DNA of 22,185 nucleotides, taken from positions 67,092 through 89,276 of the forward strand of contig WELA01004248.1 of NCBI GenBank assembly GCA_009602735.1, written 5' to 3'. Below, in pieces: positions 10,155 through 19,163 of this stretch; within the stretch, counting starts at the first letter, position 1, and the number at the start of each line of letters is the position of its first letter. The DNA is from Mesotaenium endlicherianum. Its lineage: Eukaryota; Streptophyta; Zygnematophyceae; Zygnematales; Mesotaeniaceae. Under the pieces are notes generated by a model. The model did no database searches. It was given only the letters and a program-made list of their open reading frames with translations, and was not told where the DNA came from. A program made the position numbers and the translations under genes.

Positions 10155-11068
10155 AGGGCTGCTTAGCAACATAATTTCAAAGTGTTGGTCAATTTGTACC
10201 CTCTTGAAACCTCGAGAATCTGCCAAATTGGTCTCCTTTGATGTGTCGGGTTGATTTTAATTGACAAAGGTTAGAGCACGAAGTTGGTAGGCCCTTTTAG
10301 AAACCAATCGCCTTAATCACTCCAAGCTATGGCATAAGATTACTTCCCAACGCATTTTGCGTTGGATCGTTTGACTACTTTTTGACTTGCTCACGTTTAG
10401 GGTAGTCACACATCCTTCACATACATGCAACATTGCTGTTCCTAGTCTTACAAAGCCAGGTTTTTCAACATCATGTGTTAGTGCCTGGACATACTCTTGC
10501 CAACTACCGAATACAAAGATAATCCAGATTTTACACTCCAATTAATGCATCCTCGGCTTCTCCATATACAATTTGTGGCTCAAATGAGAGAAACTCGAGG
10601 TCTTGTGGAATTGTGCAAATCCAAATTGTTGGCAAAAATGTCATTTGTCTATATGTCTGGCCACAAGACAATGTTGAAGAAGTACTTTGTTTTTGAGCCC
10701 AATCTTGGCAGGTCTTGCACATAAGTTCTCTTGCCTGCTGCAATCACTTTGAACACCTATTCCAATGCTTGGGAATAGAACGTTTACTAATGTGATGCAA
10801 TGAACATTTAAAATACACAAGAGCGATGGCTGTACAGGTGCAATTAGGAAGCTGTGCGCGCTGCTACTAGTTCAACTTCCTTCTGGGACTGTAGATCAGG
10901 CATCATTAAGATTTTCACTAAAATTTACATGAAAGCCCTAATAACGACAGGTCATATACGCTAGACAAGCCAGCGACAGGTGAGCTTCAACAATTCTACA
11001 CCAGAACACTCCTGCTAGAAGATTGCACGAGCGGCCTGGTCCAGGCAAATCCGTACTTGAGAGCATAT

Positions 11069-13898
11069 TCAAAGTAATTGTACAGCTGCAATGAGCGGAA
11101 TCTTCTCCCTCAACTTCTGAGTGACCGCCACGCGCACAGTCATCACGCCTGCAGCAGCCCCGTCAATGGCTATCTTGACAACAGGCCCATCAATTTTGAC
11201 CAAGGTAAGGTTGCCTCCACCTGTGCCTGACAAGTAAGGCCTAATCTCACTTAGCACCTGCGTAGCACACGTATAGACATATTAGCATATGCAAACATGC
11301 AAGTCAAATCTTGGCTGCAATAATATCACGCAAGTGCATCTGTCAGCAGGACCCACAATATTACTAGTGGTTTTAAAAAGACACAGCTGCAAGCAATCCA
11401 GAGTGGCAACACTTTCATACTATTTGTTCACCTCAGCCTCTGTTAGCTGTAATTGATTCTGGCCATGCTTAGCATTAAAAGCAATTTCTCAGCTGTAGCT
11501 ATACAAATTGGTTGATCTGATGCAGACAACTCCACAAGAGCACCATAAGTTGCCCAACTCTCCCATCACAGCCAATTTGATCACTTAAAGTCAAACTTGA
11601 ACTTGAAAGCAACCTTGTGAGGAGGGCAACAATGCCCCTCAGGGACCTCACACCACCACAGTCGCTCGCTTGTTTTCCCCACACCCCGTTCAGCTTCCTC
11701 TCAAAGCCATCAAAGAGCGGGTAACACCAGATAAGGCACAGCCACTTGGAGCTATGCAGAGCTGACTCAACAAACTCGTGATTGCACAGGGGCTAACTGT
11801 ACAGACACTTATGGCACCACTCATGCCCAGCCCCTCTTTCCTCCAAGAACCTCCACATTTGACCAACAGTCTGATCTTAGTGTAGTTGCCCCAGCCGCTT
11901 CATATACAGGAGACACCCCTCACAACGCTGCTGGCTCACACGCTTAGCAGCAGTAAGAGCATGCTTTGCATTCCGAACACAATCGCAGACTTGTGCCAAT
12001 CCCTGCTACAATACTCCAGCAATAACCATGCTCACCCCACCCCAGTCCTACAACATTAAATAGCTTCGGAAGTGGAGAAACAAAGAACATAGATGAGCAG
12101 ACCGAGCCTTGACCCCTCAATATGTGTGCTCCTTCTATCCTCTCCGCACCTAAGGCTTGCACATGAGCCCCACCAGCCTTAAACAGTGCTTTAACAAAGA
12201 TGCAAGTCACAGGGTACCATTTTGGGCACCAAAATAAGGCAGGAAGAAGTCATTTCAAGGCAAGCCCTGTTCTCCTGTTGATGCAGATTGCAGCATTTAC
12301 CAGAGTTCATAGCTTGCACAGAGGGGCAGCTAACCATCATGAGCACAAAAGCTCACCTTCTCAACGTTCTCTTCAGTCAGAGGCAGGCCAGTCTCCTGAT
12401 CCATGATCTGCTCCACCCCGACAATCTCTGGAATTTTCTCCATGAGGCGTCTCTCGATGCCCATTTTCATGGTGACCATAGAACTCGGGCAGCTTCCACA
12501 AGCGCCCTGCATCTTCAGCTTCACTACCAGCCCATCTATCTCGTATAGCTCTACATTCCCACCGTCGGCCATCAAGTATGGCCTGACCTCATCCAGTACA
12601 GCCTCCACGTTATCCTCTGTCAGCTCTAAACCTTCGGTGTACACTTCTCCCTGTTGCGTCGCCACTGCCACAACTCCTGCTCAGTAAAAAACAAGCAAAT
12701 AAGGGCCACAAAAACTGCTAGTATACAAGTCCTGCCCTTCACGCAAAGATGAAAGGCTTATGAGTGAGACTGTGATGCGCACATGTGAGGCTATGATACA
12801 GACAAGTGTCTAAATTTAGGCATATATATACATTCAAAGTTTTGTGGCCCAATAATGACATTCTGTACGCATCTGCCATTTTGTTGGGCACATGTTTAGT
12901 TCTGTAGGGCACATATTTAGAGAAAGTCGAGGTGTACTGTCCATGGTAACTTCGACAACAAATACCAAGGAGGCATATACTCTCGGCAACGTTAACCACC
13001 AAACAGCTCAAGTGCTCTAAATGAAATACACCAGGACACACTTATACAACCATACAAAATCCACACAGAAAAAAGGTTAAACTAAAGCCGCAAACATGAT
13101 GAAAGTAGAGAAAGTAGATCTTCTTGTCGCATGAGTGGATGTAAACGCGTGTCTAACATCAGCTCACGTTTGACCTTGCCCGTACTCACCACCGTCAACT
13201 CAGTAAGATGGTACCTTGCTTAACATCCTAGAATGAAGAATGTAAAAGGTAATAAGGTCGACACATACTATGCTGCTCAGGGCTGCCCTTTTGCCGCAAC
13301 ATATTCCTCAGGGGGTTTAAAGGAATCCATCCTCTTGCAACTCTGAGACCACTCAATGCATCGTCTGCTCTTAAGACCTGCATGAAACAGGGGCATGTAG
13401 AAAGCAATTCGGATCTCAAAACAGAATTGGTAATCGGCACGAATGCACACAGTCCGTATACAGATTTCCTCTATGAACGGCTTCCTCACATCCGTACAAG
13501 TGGACTTAAAGGTTCATGGGGATCATAATAAAATGAGCCAGAAAATGTAACAACTGAAGGACTTAGGCTTGACATGATTTTCACCTGGCTAAGGAAAAAC
13601 TTTTACTGGACGACTCTGTAAAGCCATATAGATGTGCCTTTTCCCCCACGGTAAAGAACATAACAACCTGCCTAGCAGAAATAACACATATTATTCTCCA
13701 TGGCTAACTGAAATATTAAAGGGTCCAGGTATGAAATACTACACTCACGCGAAGTTGCCTATGAGATGGCAGAGCTGTGGACGCGGCTGTAGCATCCCTA
13801 CTAGAACAAGTTGCCCCGCTACCATATGTCCCAGCACAGTGGGCAACCTGGGACGAGGTTAGACCCGCTAAACTCCCTATCATAGCAACACCCGCCAT
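11069..13898 (-). CDS. NFU: Plastid NFU-type iron-sulfur cluster scaffold/carrier (NifU-like, two domains)
   Basis: Four exons: 13898-13749, 13377-13269, 12676-12357 and 11257-11069 (stop TGA 11071-11069), giving 255 residues. Donors are GTGAGT, GTATGT and GTGAGC, all acceptors are CAG, and phases agree (0, 1, 0); the codon split across intron 2 makes Arg87. NFU proteins bind a [4Fe-4S] or [2Fe-2S] cluster and pass it to plastid clients such as photosystem I. Residues 1 to about 85 are rich in Ala, Ser, Thr and Arg with few acids at the start ([18 protein letters not shown]), fitting a chloroplast transit peptide. Domain 1 (about 103-180) carries the cluster-binding CxxC, C146-G-S-C149, in GACGSCPSS. 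Domain 2 (about 186-255, ending [18 protein letters not shown]) lacks CxxC, as in plant NFU1-3. The upstream in-frame extension starts with TTG, so ATG 13898 was chosen. Which NFU paralogue it is cannot be decided. Confidence 0.95.
11258..12356 (-). other. Third intron of NFU
   Basis: This 1,099-base phase-0 GT-AG intron separates the CxxC domain exon from the exon with the degenerate second domain. I see no nested gene; open frames inside are short and not protein-like. Confidence 0.85.
12677..13268 (-). other. Second intron of NFU
   Basis: This 592-base phase-1 intron has donor GTATGT and acceptor CTGAGCAG. It separates the transit-peptide region from the first NifU domain. Nothing else is recognised inside it. 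Confidence 0.85.
13378..13748 (-). other. First intron of NFU
   Basis: This 371-base phase-0 intron runs from donor GTGAGT to acceptor TTTCATGCAG and interrupts the transit-peptide region. Nothing else is recognised inside it. Confidence 0.8.
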
Positions 13899-14298
13899 CA
13901 CAGCAGTCCCCAGATCGGCGTCGTATTCTGGATTAACCGAGTGGCCAAAAGTCCACAAAGATGCTTGTATATGCTGATGTTCAAGCTAAAACCAGATACG
14001 AACTTGAGGAAGAGCAGAACAATTCAAACACAGCAGGGGCAAAACTTCAGATTAAGATCTGTTCTAAGCACCAAATCGGCCCTTCATACAAAAACTGAAG
14101 TTTGAGACACGAGCAGGGGTGGATTTCTCTAGGAGTGCACAAGAACTCGCTCAATTTAATTGCTCAAATCGTTGCTTGTTAAAGGTGATGCGATGACATA
14201 CGAGTATTGCGTACACACCCCCTAGAATGACAAGCAGCTACATCAGCTCTTACTGTCGGCTCTGATTGGTTCCCGTGCATGTCAGCATCGACGCTATC

Positions 14299-14331
14299 TG
14301 TGGCTTTAGACCTCGAAGGTCGCGAGCCACA
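14299..14331. promoter_or_regulatory. Nested 33-base dyad in the divergent promoter
   Basis: The outer arms TGTGGCT and AGCCACA match over seven bases. The inner arms GACCT and AGGTC match over five around a CGA centre. Between them is one symmetrical three-base mismatch (TTA against GCG). The symmetry centre is at 14315. The location between two divergent genes suits a dimeric transcription factor site, but that is inference. Confidence 0.45.
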
Positions 14332-14380
14332 ACTTTCAGCGCAGCGAGTAGCACCCTACGCCCGATTTTCTTGCTTTCGC

Positions 14381-14401
14381 TCCCGAGTCCCGAGTCCCGA
14401 C
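14381..14401 (+). repeat. Three tandem TCCCGAG/C units
   Basis: The seven-base unit TCCCGAG occurs twice, followed by TCCCGAC, within the CG-richer part of the NFU-SLD5 intergenic region. Confidence 0.7.
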
Positions 14402-14870
14402 CCCGCCACTAATTTACGACACTGGAATTGACACGTTCAGGGCGTCAACGGCGTTTGACTTGCTACTACGACAGATGACTAATTTTAGCGGCCTCCTGTG
14501 CTACGTTTGAATACACAGCCTACTTGGAGTAACTGGGAATAACGATAGTGCAATTTAAATAGATTAGAAAGCATGCAGGCAACCCACAGACATAATAGAG
14601 GCAGAGAACCAAAGTGTGAAGAATTGGATTTTTGTCCAAATTATACTTGCAATGCCATTACGTACATACTACATACCTTGTAACTGTATGAGGACCATGC
14701 ATGTCTGAGAGTACATTGACACAAGCTGCAATTATCACGCAACATCAATTTTCTTTGCATCAGGAATGAGGTCCTATGCAATCTCCCATGGGTAGCTTCT
14801 TATTTCAGTCGTCGAAACAGTAAGCACGCAATACGTATTATTCCTTGCAGCTGTTAACTGTGTAATAGTC

Positions 14871-17260
14871 ATGGATTTCGACCTTCATACTGGTCTAACC
14901 CCTGAGGAGGTAGAGGCCATGAAGATCACTGACGTGGACTTGATGAAGAGAGCTTGGCGCAATGAGAAAGCTGCACCTGAAATCCTTGAATACGAGGAAG
15001 AGCTCGTGAGCAGACTCCTCGAGCAGATACAGCTCTTAGTACAAATTCACCCCTCGTGCCTTTCTTAAATGGTGTTCATTCAGAATAAGCCATCTGCTAT
15101 TGACTTTCAAACCTCATCCTGCGGGGTGTGCCTTGCCTATAAGTACGATCAGCGCCCTACTCATTGATGTTGTCAGAGGTGCAGACGAATCTCTCCAGTC
15201 TCCTCCTGACATCAGGCTGCTGTCATGCAGGAAGACAACATTGCTGATATGTCTACGGAGACCACACAGGTGTTGGAGCTGCAGATGTACACCATGGATG
15301 TTAATCGGGCAAGGTTTCTCGCAAGGTCGTACCTGAAAGCGAGGCTAGCCAAGGTAGGTACCACCCGATTTACTAACTCACACATCATTCTTCATACTAT
15401 GCCTTTAATTTATGACTTGACGAGTTTGGCGAGAGCCCAAACCCTCAGGAGCATCATCATTTATCCAATGCCATGTCAATCAGGCCCATGTAAGAGTCAC
15501 AAATGTGAGACTTGGTGAGACCTGTAAGTCGCAAGGTCGTCAGATTTGATCTGCAGTATGCGCAACTCCCTCTGCAAAGAAGTGACGCGGACCAGGTGCA
15601 TGTGCATGCGCAACTGACTCGGAGTTTCTCGAACAATCTGGCAAGCTTGGCAACTCAATGAGCGACTGGCAAGCGAAATGGGCCACTGCAAGCCCGCCAT
15701 GCCTGTGACACCTGTCTTGTGTGCCACTTGTCTGAGAGCTGTCTCCAAGAGAATGCTCACCTTGTGAGCAGCAGCACACTCGACTCTGGCTGCCAGCTGG
15801 CATAAGGAAGGGATACTTAGTTATTGCGTGTTCACGCCTAGGATGGCTTCTGGTCAATGGTGGCCGGTGGAGGGAGGACAGGCATGGTGGCTGAGTGGCA
15901 CTCACGTTGGTCATGGTTGAGGTCAGAGCCAAGATCAAGGTCAGGGTCAACAGCAGATGCAGCAGATGCTTTCGCACTGATGGGGTCAAATGCACGCGTG
16001 GCTGGGTGTTGGCGGGGGGGGCAGATCGATCGGGATGCCCTCTTTATCTTCAGCAACAACGACGCGTTTGGGAAGCTGTCGCAAGCCGAGCAGGAGTACC
16101 TCAAGAAGTGAGCCCCCGGCCCCCAGCTTCTCTGGCAGAGCATTCTCTGCATCCCAAATCCTCGTCATGCGGCACCCCATTGCCCCGTCTTCATCCCCAT
16201 CTTTTATCCCCACCCCCATCCCCATCCCGACCCCGTCCAAGCCGCCGTTTCATACCCTGTGCTCCACGAGGCGGACACGCGCCCACCCATGGCCGGCTCT
16301 CCATTGACTTTCTGCTGTTGACTTTCTGTCGTCGACTTTCTGTTGACTTTCAGGTGACTTTCTCATCAAAGGGTCCGTTACCGCTGCCATGTCTGGCATG
16401 TGGATGGTAGCCTCTCAAGACCTTCCCTGATGCGTGGCACTCTGCTTGTACTTGCCAAGAGCTCCCTCCTGGGGCTGACTTCTACTCTACTACGCATGCT
16501 CTGATGAGGGCTAGGTCTGGGTAGCACAGACATGCGTGTGCGAACGCGGCCCAGGACCTGGCGTCCCCCTGGCGTCCTCTTCTACTCTAACTTTTTCCCT
16601 CCCCCGCAGCTGGCCCCAGTTGCTGTCATCAAACGGTGTGGCTGCTGCGGGCTTGAAGCTCCTGCAGGCCAGAACCAGCAGTCCGCCAGGGCCTAGGGTT
16701 TTGGCCTGAGCAGCAGAGGGTGAAAAGGGCTCCTGCTAGAAGATCTCCAGCCTTAGCATCAGCAGGCTAGCACCTGCAGAGCCCCCCCCGGACTTAATCT
16801 GAGAGCCAAGCGAGGACGGGCCAGGCCAGGCCATGCCGGGACTTGAGGGCATCGGTGTTGAGGACGTCGGTGTTGCCAGCTGGCGCTCCTCCCCTGCACT
16901 TGGCGAGGTCCTCCTGCTGCCTGTGCCTGCCTGCCCCCCGAGCTGGGGCTCAGCTCTTCAGCTCTGCCCGGAACCTCGGCGACCATTCGCTCCAGCCCAC
17001 AGCCCACGAACGAGGCGCGTGTGTGTGCATAGCCCCTAAGGCAGGAAACCCTAAGCCCCTGCGTGTGTGCGTGCATGCGTGCGTGCATGCTTGCTTGGGT
17101 GGGGGGGCAGGAACCTGGACCTGATCGAGAAGCACATGAAGCAGAGCGTGCTGAGCCGCATGCCGGAGGGCTACGACAGCCTGCTGCAGCAGTCCGACAC
17201 CAGCGACACCCACGACATGAGTATGCTCCTGCTCCTGCTGCTGCTGCTGCTGCTGCTTGC

Positions 17261-17319
<59 letters not shown>

Positions 17320-18779
17320 CCCTGAGCCCTGCAGGACCCCCCAGCCTTAAACCCTGCAATGGGACCCCAACCCTGGGTTCCCTTTTCGACCAGCAAGCAA
17401 GCGCCAGTGTTGGGCCCTCTGTCTCCGGAGCTTGTGCTCTGAGAAAAAAGCCTGGTGTAAAATGGAAATTGGACTTGCTGGCTCGTGCTTGGTGTGCCAG
17501 GTGTCAGATATTCATTGCGTGAGGCTTTGCTGGCTGGTCCTGTCTCTCTTTTGGGATCTTTCTGTCTTCTCTGGCTCGAAGAGGGGCTTCTGAAATCTGG
17601 CCGAGGGTATCACCGGATGGTGATACTCTGCTGGCCACACTTTTATTTGCAAGTGTCGCTGTTTGCGCGACTGCGGGGAGAGGGGGGGAGGAGAAATTGA
17701 GGGGTTTGTTGGTTCCTGGCCTTGCTGCATGACATCTGTACAGCTACTTTGCCTCAAATGATTTTGCTCAGCATGCTCAGGATAAGGGTGTGAGTGTTGA
17801 AGATACCAGCTTTGTGTGAGGTCGTGACTCTGTTAGGCGATAGTAGTCATGGCCCTGGGCAGGGCGACCGGTTTCTAGTCAGTGGGAACGGGCGGTTTAT
17901 AGAGAACCAACATTTCTGTGTGAAGGTTGAAGTGCTACGCTACGCGTGCGACGTCGATTGATCAATAGCCGGCAGGCAGGGCACGTGCGAATGGGTCCGA
18001 CGCACATAGGCATGACAGCGGTGCAAGCTGTGCCGGCTCTCGCATTCTTTGAAATTTCGTCCCAAACGCACAATTGGGCAATACCACTTTGCGATCTGGC
18101 CGCTGGGTTGCCCTTCCTCAGCAGGCGACCAGAATCGTGCGGGATCGCTTCCCCTGCCTTCCCCTCCTCCTCCTCTCGGCCATGTGGCACGTCCCTCTGG
18201 GGACACCTCACCCCCCTGAAATTTCAGCTTTAACCTAAACCCTAAATGGGATCAGACCAAAGAGTTACACCTGCACACTACAGGCACCTCCCCACCCTCC
18301 CTCCCTCGAATCCGACAAAAGGGACGTGCAAGCCCCCCTTTTGTCTTAAAAGAGTCAAGTGGGGTAGGAAAGCCCCACTCCGAGAGCCGTTGCATTTCGC
18401 GAAGCCCATTATGACCCAATGTGACAGTTGACAATGACAAGATGTTCTCGACCCCTGTTCACACTGGCCTGCGAGCAGTCCCGGAGCCGAACCTGGACAC
18501 ATACGTGTTCTGTCGCACCAAGGCACCCATGGAGTCGTTCCAGCTCGACGACACGTGCGTCTCTCTTCCCCGCTCCCCCCCCCCGCCCCCGCTCCCNTCT
18601 TCCTCTTTTGTATTCTCTCCTTTGCCTGCTGCAAGGGAGGCAGCGAGGCTCGTGTGACGCAGATACTGCGCGCGTGCCTCCCGTTCTTGTTGGGCCGCCA
18701 TGTGAGTGCCCCTCCTCGAAGGGAGTGCAGGCTCCCAACACCCTAAGTCATGGGGGAAACGCAAGCACACGCGCGCGCG

Positions 18780-18829
<50 letters not shown>

Positions 18830-19163
18830 AGAGCTTTGTAGCTGCGGACATTCTCGTCCACAGGGGCACCCGACATTGGTATGCTGCTGGTCTCTCTTGC
18901 TGGTCTCTCTTGCTGGTCTCTCTTGCTGGTGTCTCTGAAGGTCTCCTTGAGCCTTGCCAGTCGTGTGTCCTCGTGTGCGTGAATTGTGACCGCAGCTGCT
19001 TTTTGGGAAAGGGCGAGCTTCCTCTGCGCTGACTTGTGCGGCCCTCTGGGCTGGTGTGAGCAGGGGCGACGAGACGGTGGACTGGCAAGCGGACGAGCTG
19101 TACATCTTCCGCTACCGCCCAATCAAGGAGCTTCTGCAGGCGCATCGCCTCGAGCTCGTGTGA
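14871..19163 (+). CDS. SLD5: GINS complex subunit SLD5 (GINS4)
   Basis: Six exons: 14871-15038, 15231-15353, 16025-16107, 17111-17220, 18479-18554 and 19064-19163 (stop TGA 19161-19163). They total 219 codons, the usual length of SLD5. All introns are GT-AG; phases are 0, 0, 2, 1, 2 and each split codon closes sensibly. SLD5 forms GINS with PSF1-3. GINS joins CDC45 and MCM2-7 to make the CMG replicative helicase in the nucleus. Family matches: DVDLMKRAWRNEKAAPEIL (22-39) and LEQIQ at the end of exon 1; TMDVNRARFLARSYLKARLA (77-96), the hallmark alpha-helical stretch; QSVLSRMPEGYDSLLQQS (136-153); and the B domain from 162, with IPEPNLDTYVFCRTK and ADELYIFRYRPIKEL up to the C-terminal LELV. 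ATG 14871 is the first good start. Exons 1-2 have ordinary codon use; exons 3-6 are distinctly GC-rich. Intron 1 has a weak donor (TTA|GTACAA). Confidence 0.95.
15039..15230 (+). other. First intron of SLD5, with competing donor upstream
   Basis: This 192-base intron goes from TTA|GTACAA to TCATGCAG. A better-matching donor, CTC|GTGAGC, lies 33 bases earlier at 15006, also in phase 0. The longer exon is preferred because it keeps the conserved LEQIQ segment. Confidence 0.75.
15354..16024 (+). other. Second intron of SLD5
   Basis: This 671-base phase-0 intron runs from AAG|GTAGGT to an acceptor preceded directly by eight G. Composition shifts from balanced to GC-rich within it. Nothing else is recognised inside it. 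Confidence 0.8.
16108..17110 (+). other. Third intron of SLD5, C-rich with short repeats
   Basis: This 1,003-base phase-2 intron has donor AA|GTGAGC and an acceptor preceded by seven G. It contains CCCCATC-type repeats (about 16188-16232), five copies of GACTTTC (16306-16362) and a telo-box-like AAACCCTAA (17046-17054). Confidence 0.8.
16306..16362 (+). repeat. Array of GACTTTC words in SLD5 intron 3
   Basis: GACTTTC starts at 16306, 16320, 16334, 16345 and 16356, with spacings of 14, 14, 11 and 11 bases, mostly in the context TTGACTTTCTG. It appears to be a decaying tandem repeat. Confidence 0.8.
17235..17313 (+). repeat. (CTG)7 followed by (CT)23 microsatellites
   Basis: CTG units span 17235-17255 and CT units 17267-17313, beginning 14 bases after the intron 4 donor of SLD5. 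Confidence 0.95.
18232..18246 (+). repeat. Short interstitial plant-type telomere words
   Basis: AACCTAAACCCTAAA contains two overlapping CCTAAA(C) units of the plant CCCTAAA telomere repeat, in intron 4 of SLD5. It is too short to be a telomere remnant with certainty. The same sequence type is known as the telo-box in plant promoters. Confidence 0.55.
18766..18827 (+). repeat. Compound (GC)n(AC)n microsatellite
   Basis: About nine GC units are followed by about twenty AC units in intron 5 of SLD5. Alternating purine-pyrimidine DNA of this length is a classical Z-DNA-forming sequence. Confidence 0.95.
18886..18937 (+). repeat. Four tandem 13-base units in SLD5 intron 5
   Basis: The unit GCTGGTCTCTCTT starts at 18886, 18899 and 18912. 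A fourth, diverged copy (GCTGGTGTCTCTG) starts at 18925. Confidence 0.9.

Larger units (their letters stand above)
5966..11068. other. Five-kilobase gene-poor intergenic region
   Basis: No full gene was recognised on either strand, and open frames are short (mostly under 90 codons). Base composition is moderately AT-rich with local poly-A/T runs and an 11-base C run at 8522-8532. Structures worth noting are dyads at 6504-6655, a GNRA-loop hairpin at 7149-7176, a CACGTG cluster at 8180-8321, a hairpin at 10137-10154 and a protein-like minus-strand scrap at 8724-8921. Decayed transposon material is possible, but I could not see terminal repeats or a recognisable transposase or reverse transcriptase motif. 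Confidence 0.5.
13899..14870. promoter_or_regulatory. Shared 5' region of divergent NFU and SLD5 genes
   Basis: The two start codons are 972 bases apart on opposite strands. The middle (about 14270-14470) is richer in CG dinucleotides than its flanks and holds a nested dyad (14299-14331) and three TCCCGAG/C repeats (14381-14401). A weak TATA-like word for NFU (minus strand, CATATACA) lies at 13966-13973. A TTCCTTGCAG at 14841-14850, just before the SLD5 ATG, could end a 5'-UTR intron. I found no perfect E2F site (TTTSSCGC) here, although replication genes often have one. Confidence 0.55.
17221..18478 (+). other. Fourth intron of SLD5
   Basis: This 1,258-base phase-1 intron has donor GTATGC and an acceptor GCGAGCAG with little polypyrimidine tract. 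It holds CTG and CT microsatellites near its 5' end and telomere-like words near 18232. No nested gene was recognised. Confidence 0.8.
18555..19063 (+). other. Fifth intron of SLD5
   Basis: This 509-base phase-2 intron has donor GTGCGT and acceptor GTGAGCAG. It contains a C-rich stretch with an N at 18597, the GC/AC microsatellite and a 13-base tandem repeat. Confidence 0.8.

Noticed and set aside
5966..11068. tRNA genes or transposon enzymes in the gene-poor region
   Set aside because: Words resembling a B-box (for example GGTTCGATGAT near 6109) lack the full motif and a cloverleaf context, and no transposase or reverse transcriptase motif was recognised.
13289..13297. E2F-like word TTTTGCCGC near SLD5
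   Set aside because: It lies inside an NFU exon, about 1.5 kb from the SLD5 start. No perfect E2F site was seen in the actual intergenic region.
13899..13958. In-frame N-terminal extension of NFU (WTFGHSVNPEYDADLG)
   Set aside because: It would start with TTG and places acidic residues in front of a good transit peptide that begins MAGVA.
14851..14870. Upstream extension of SLD5 exon 1
   Set aside because: The frame is open, but there is no upstream ATG in a convincing context, and 219 residues from 14871 already equals the family length.
18743..19122. Minus-strand frames with Cys-Val repeats
   Set aside because: They are produced by translating the AC/GT microsatellite.
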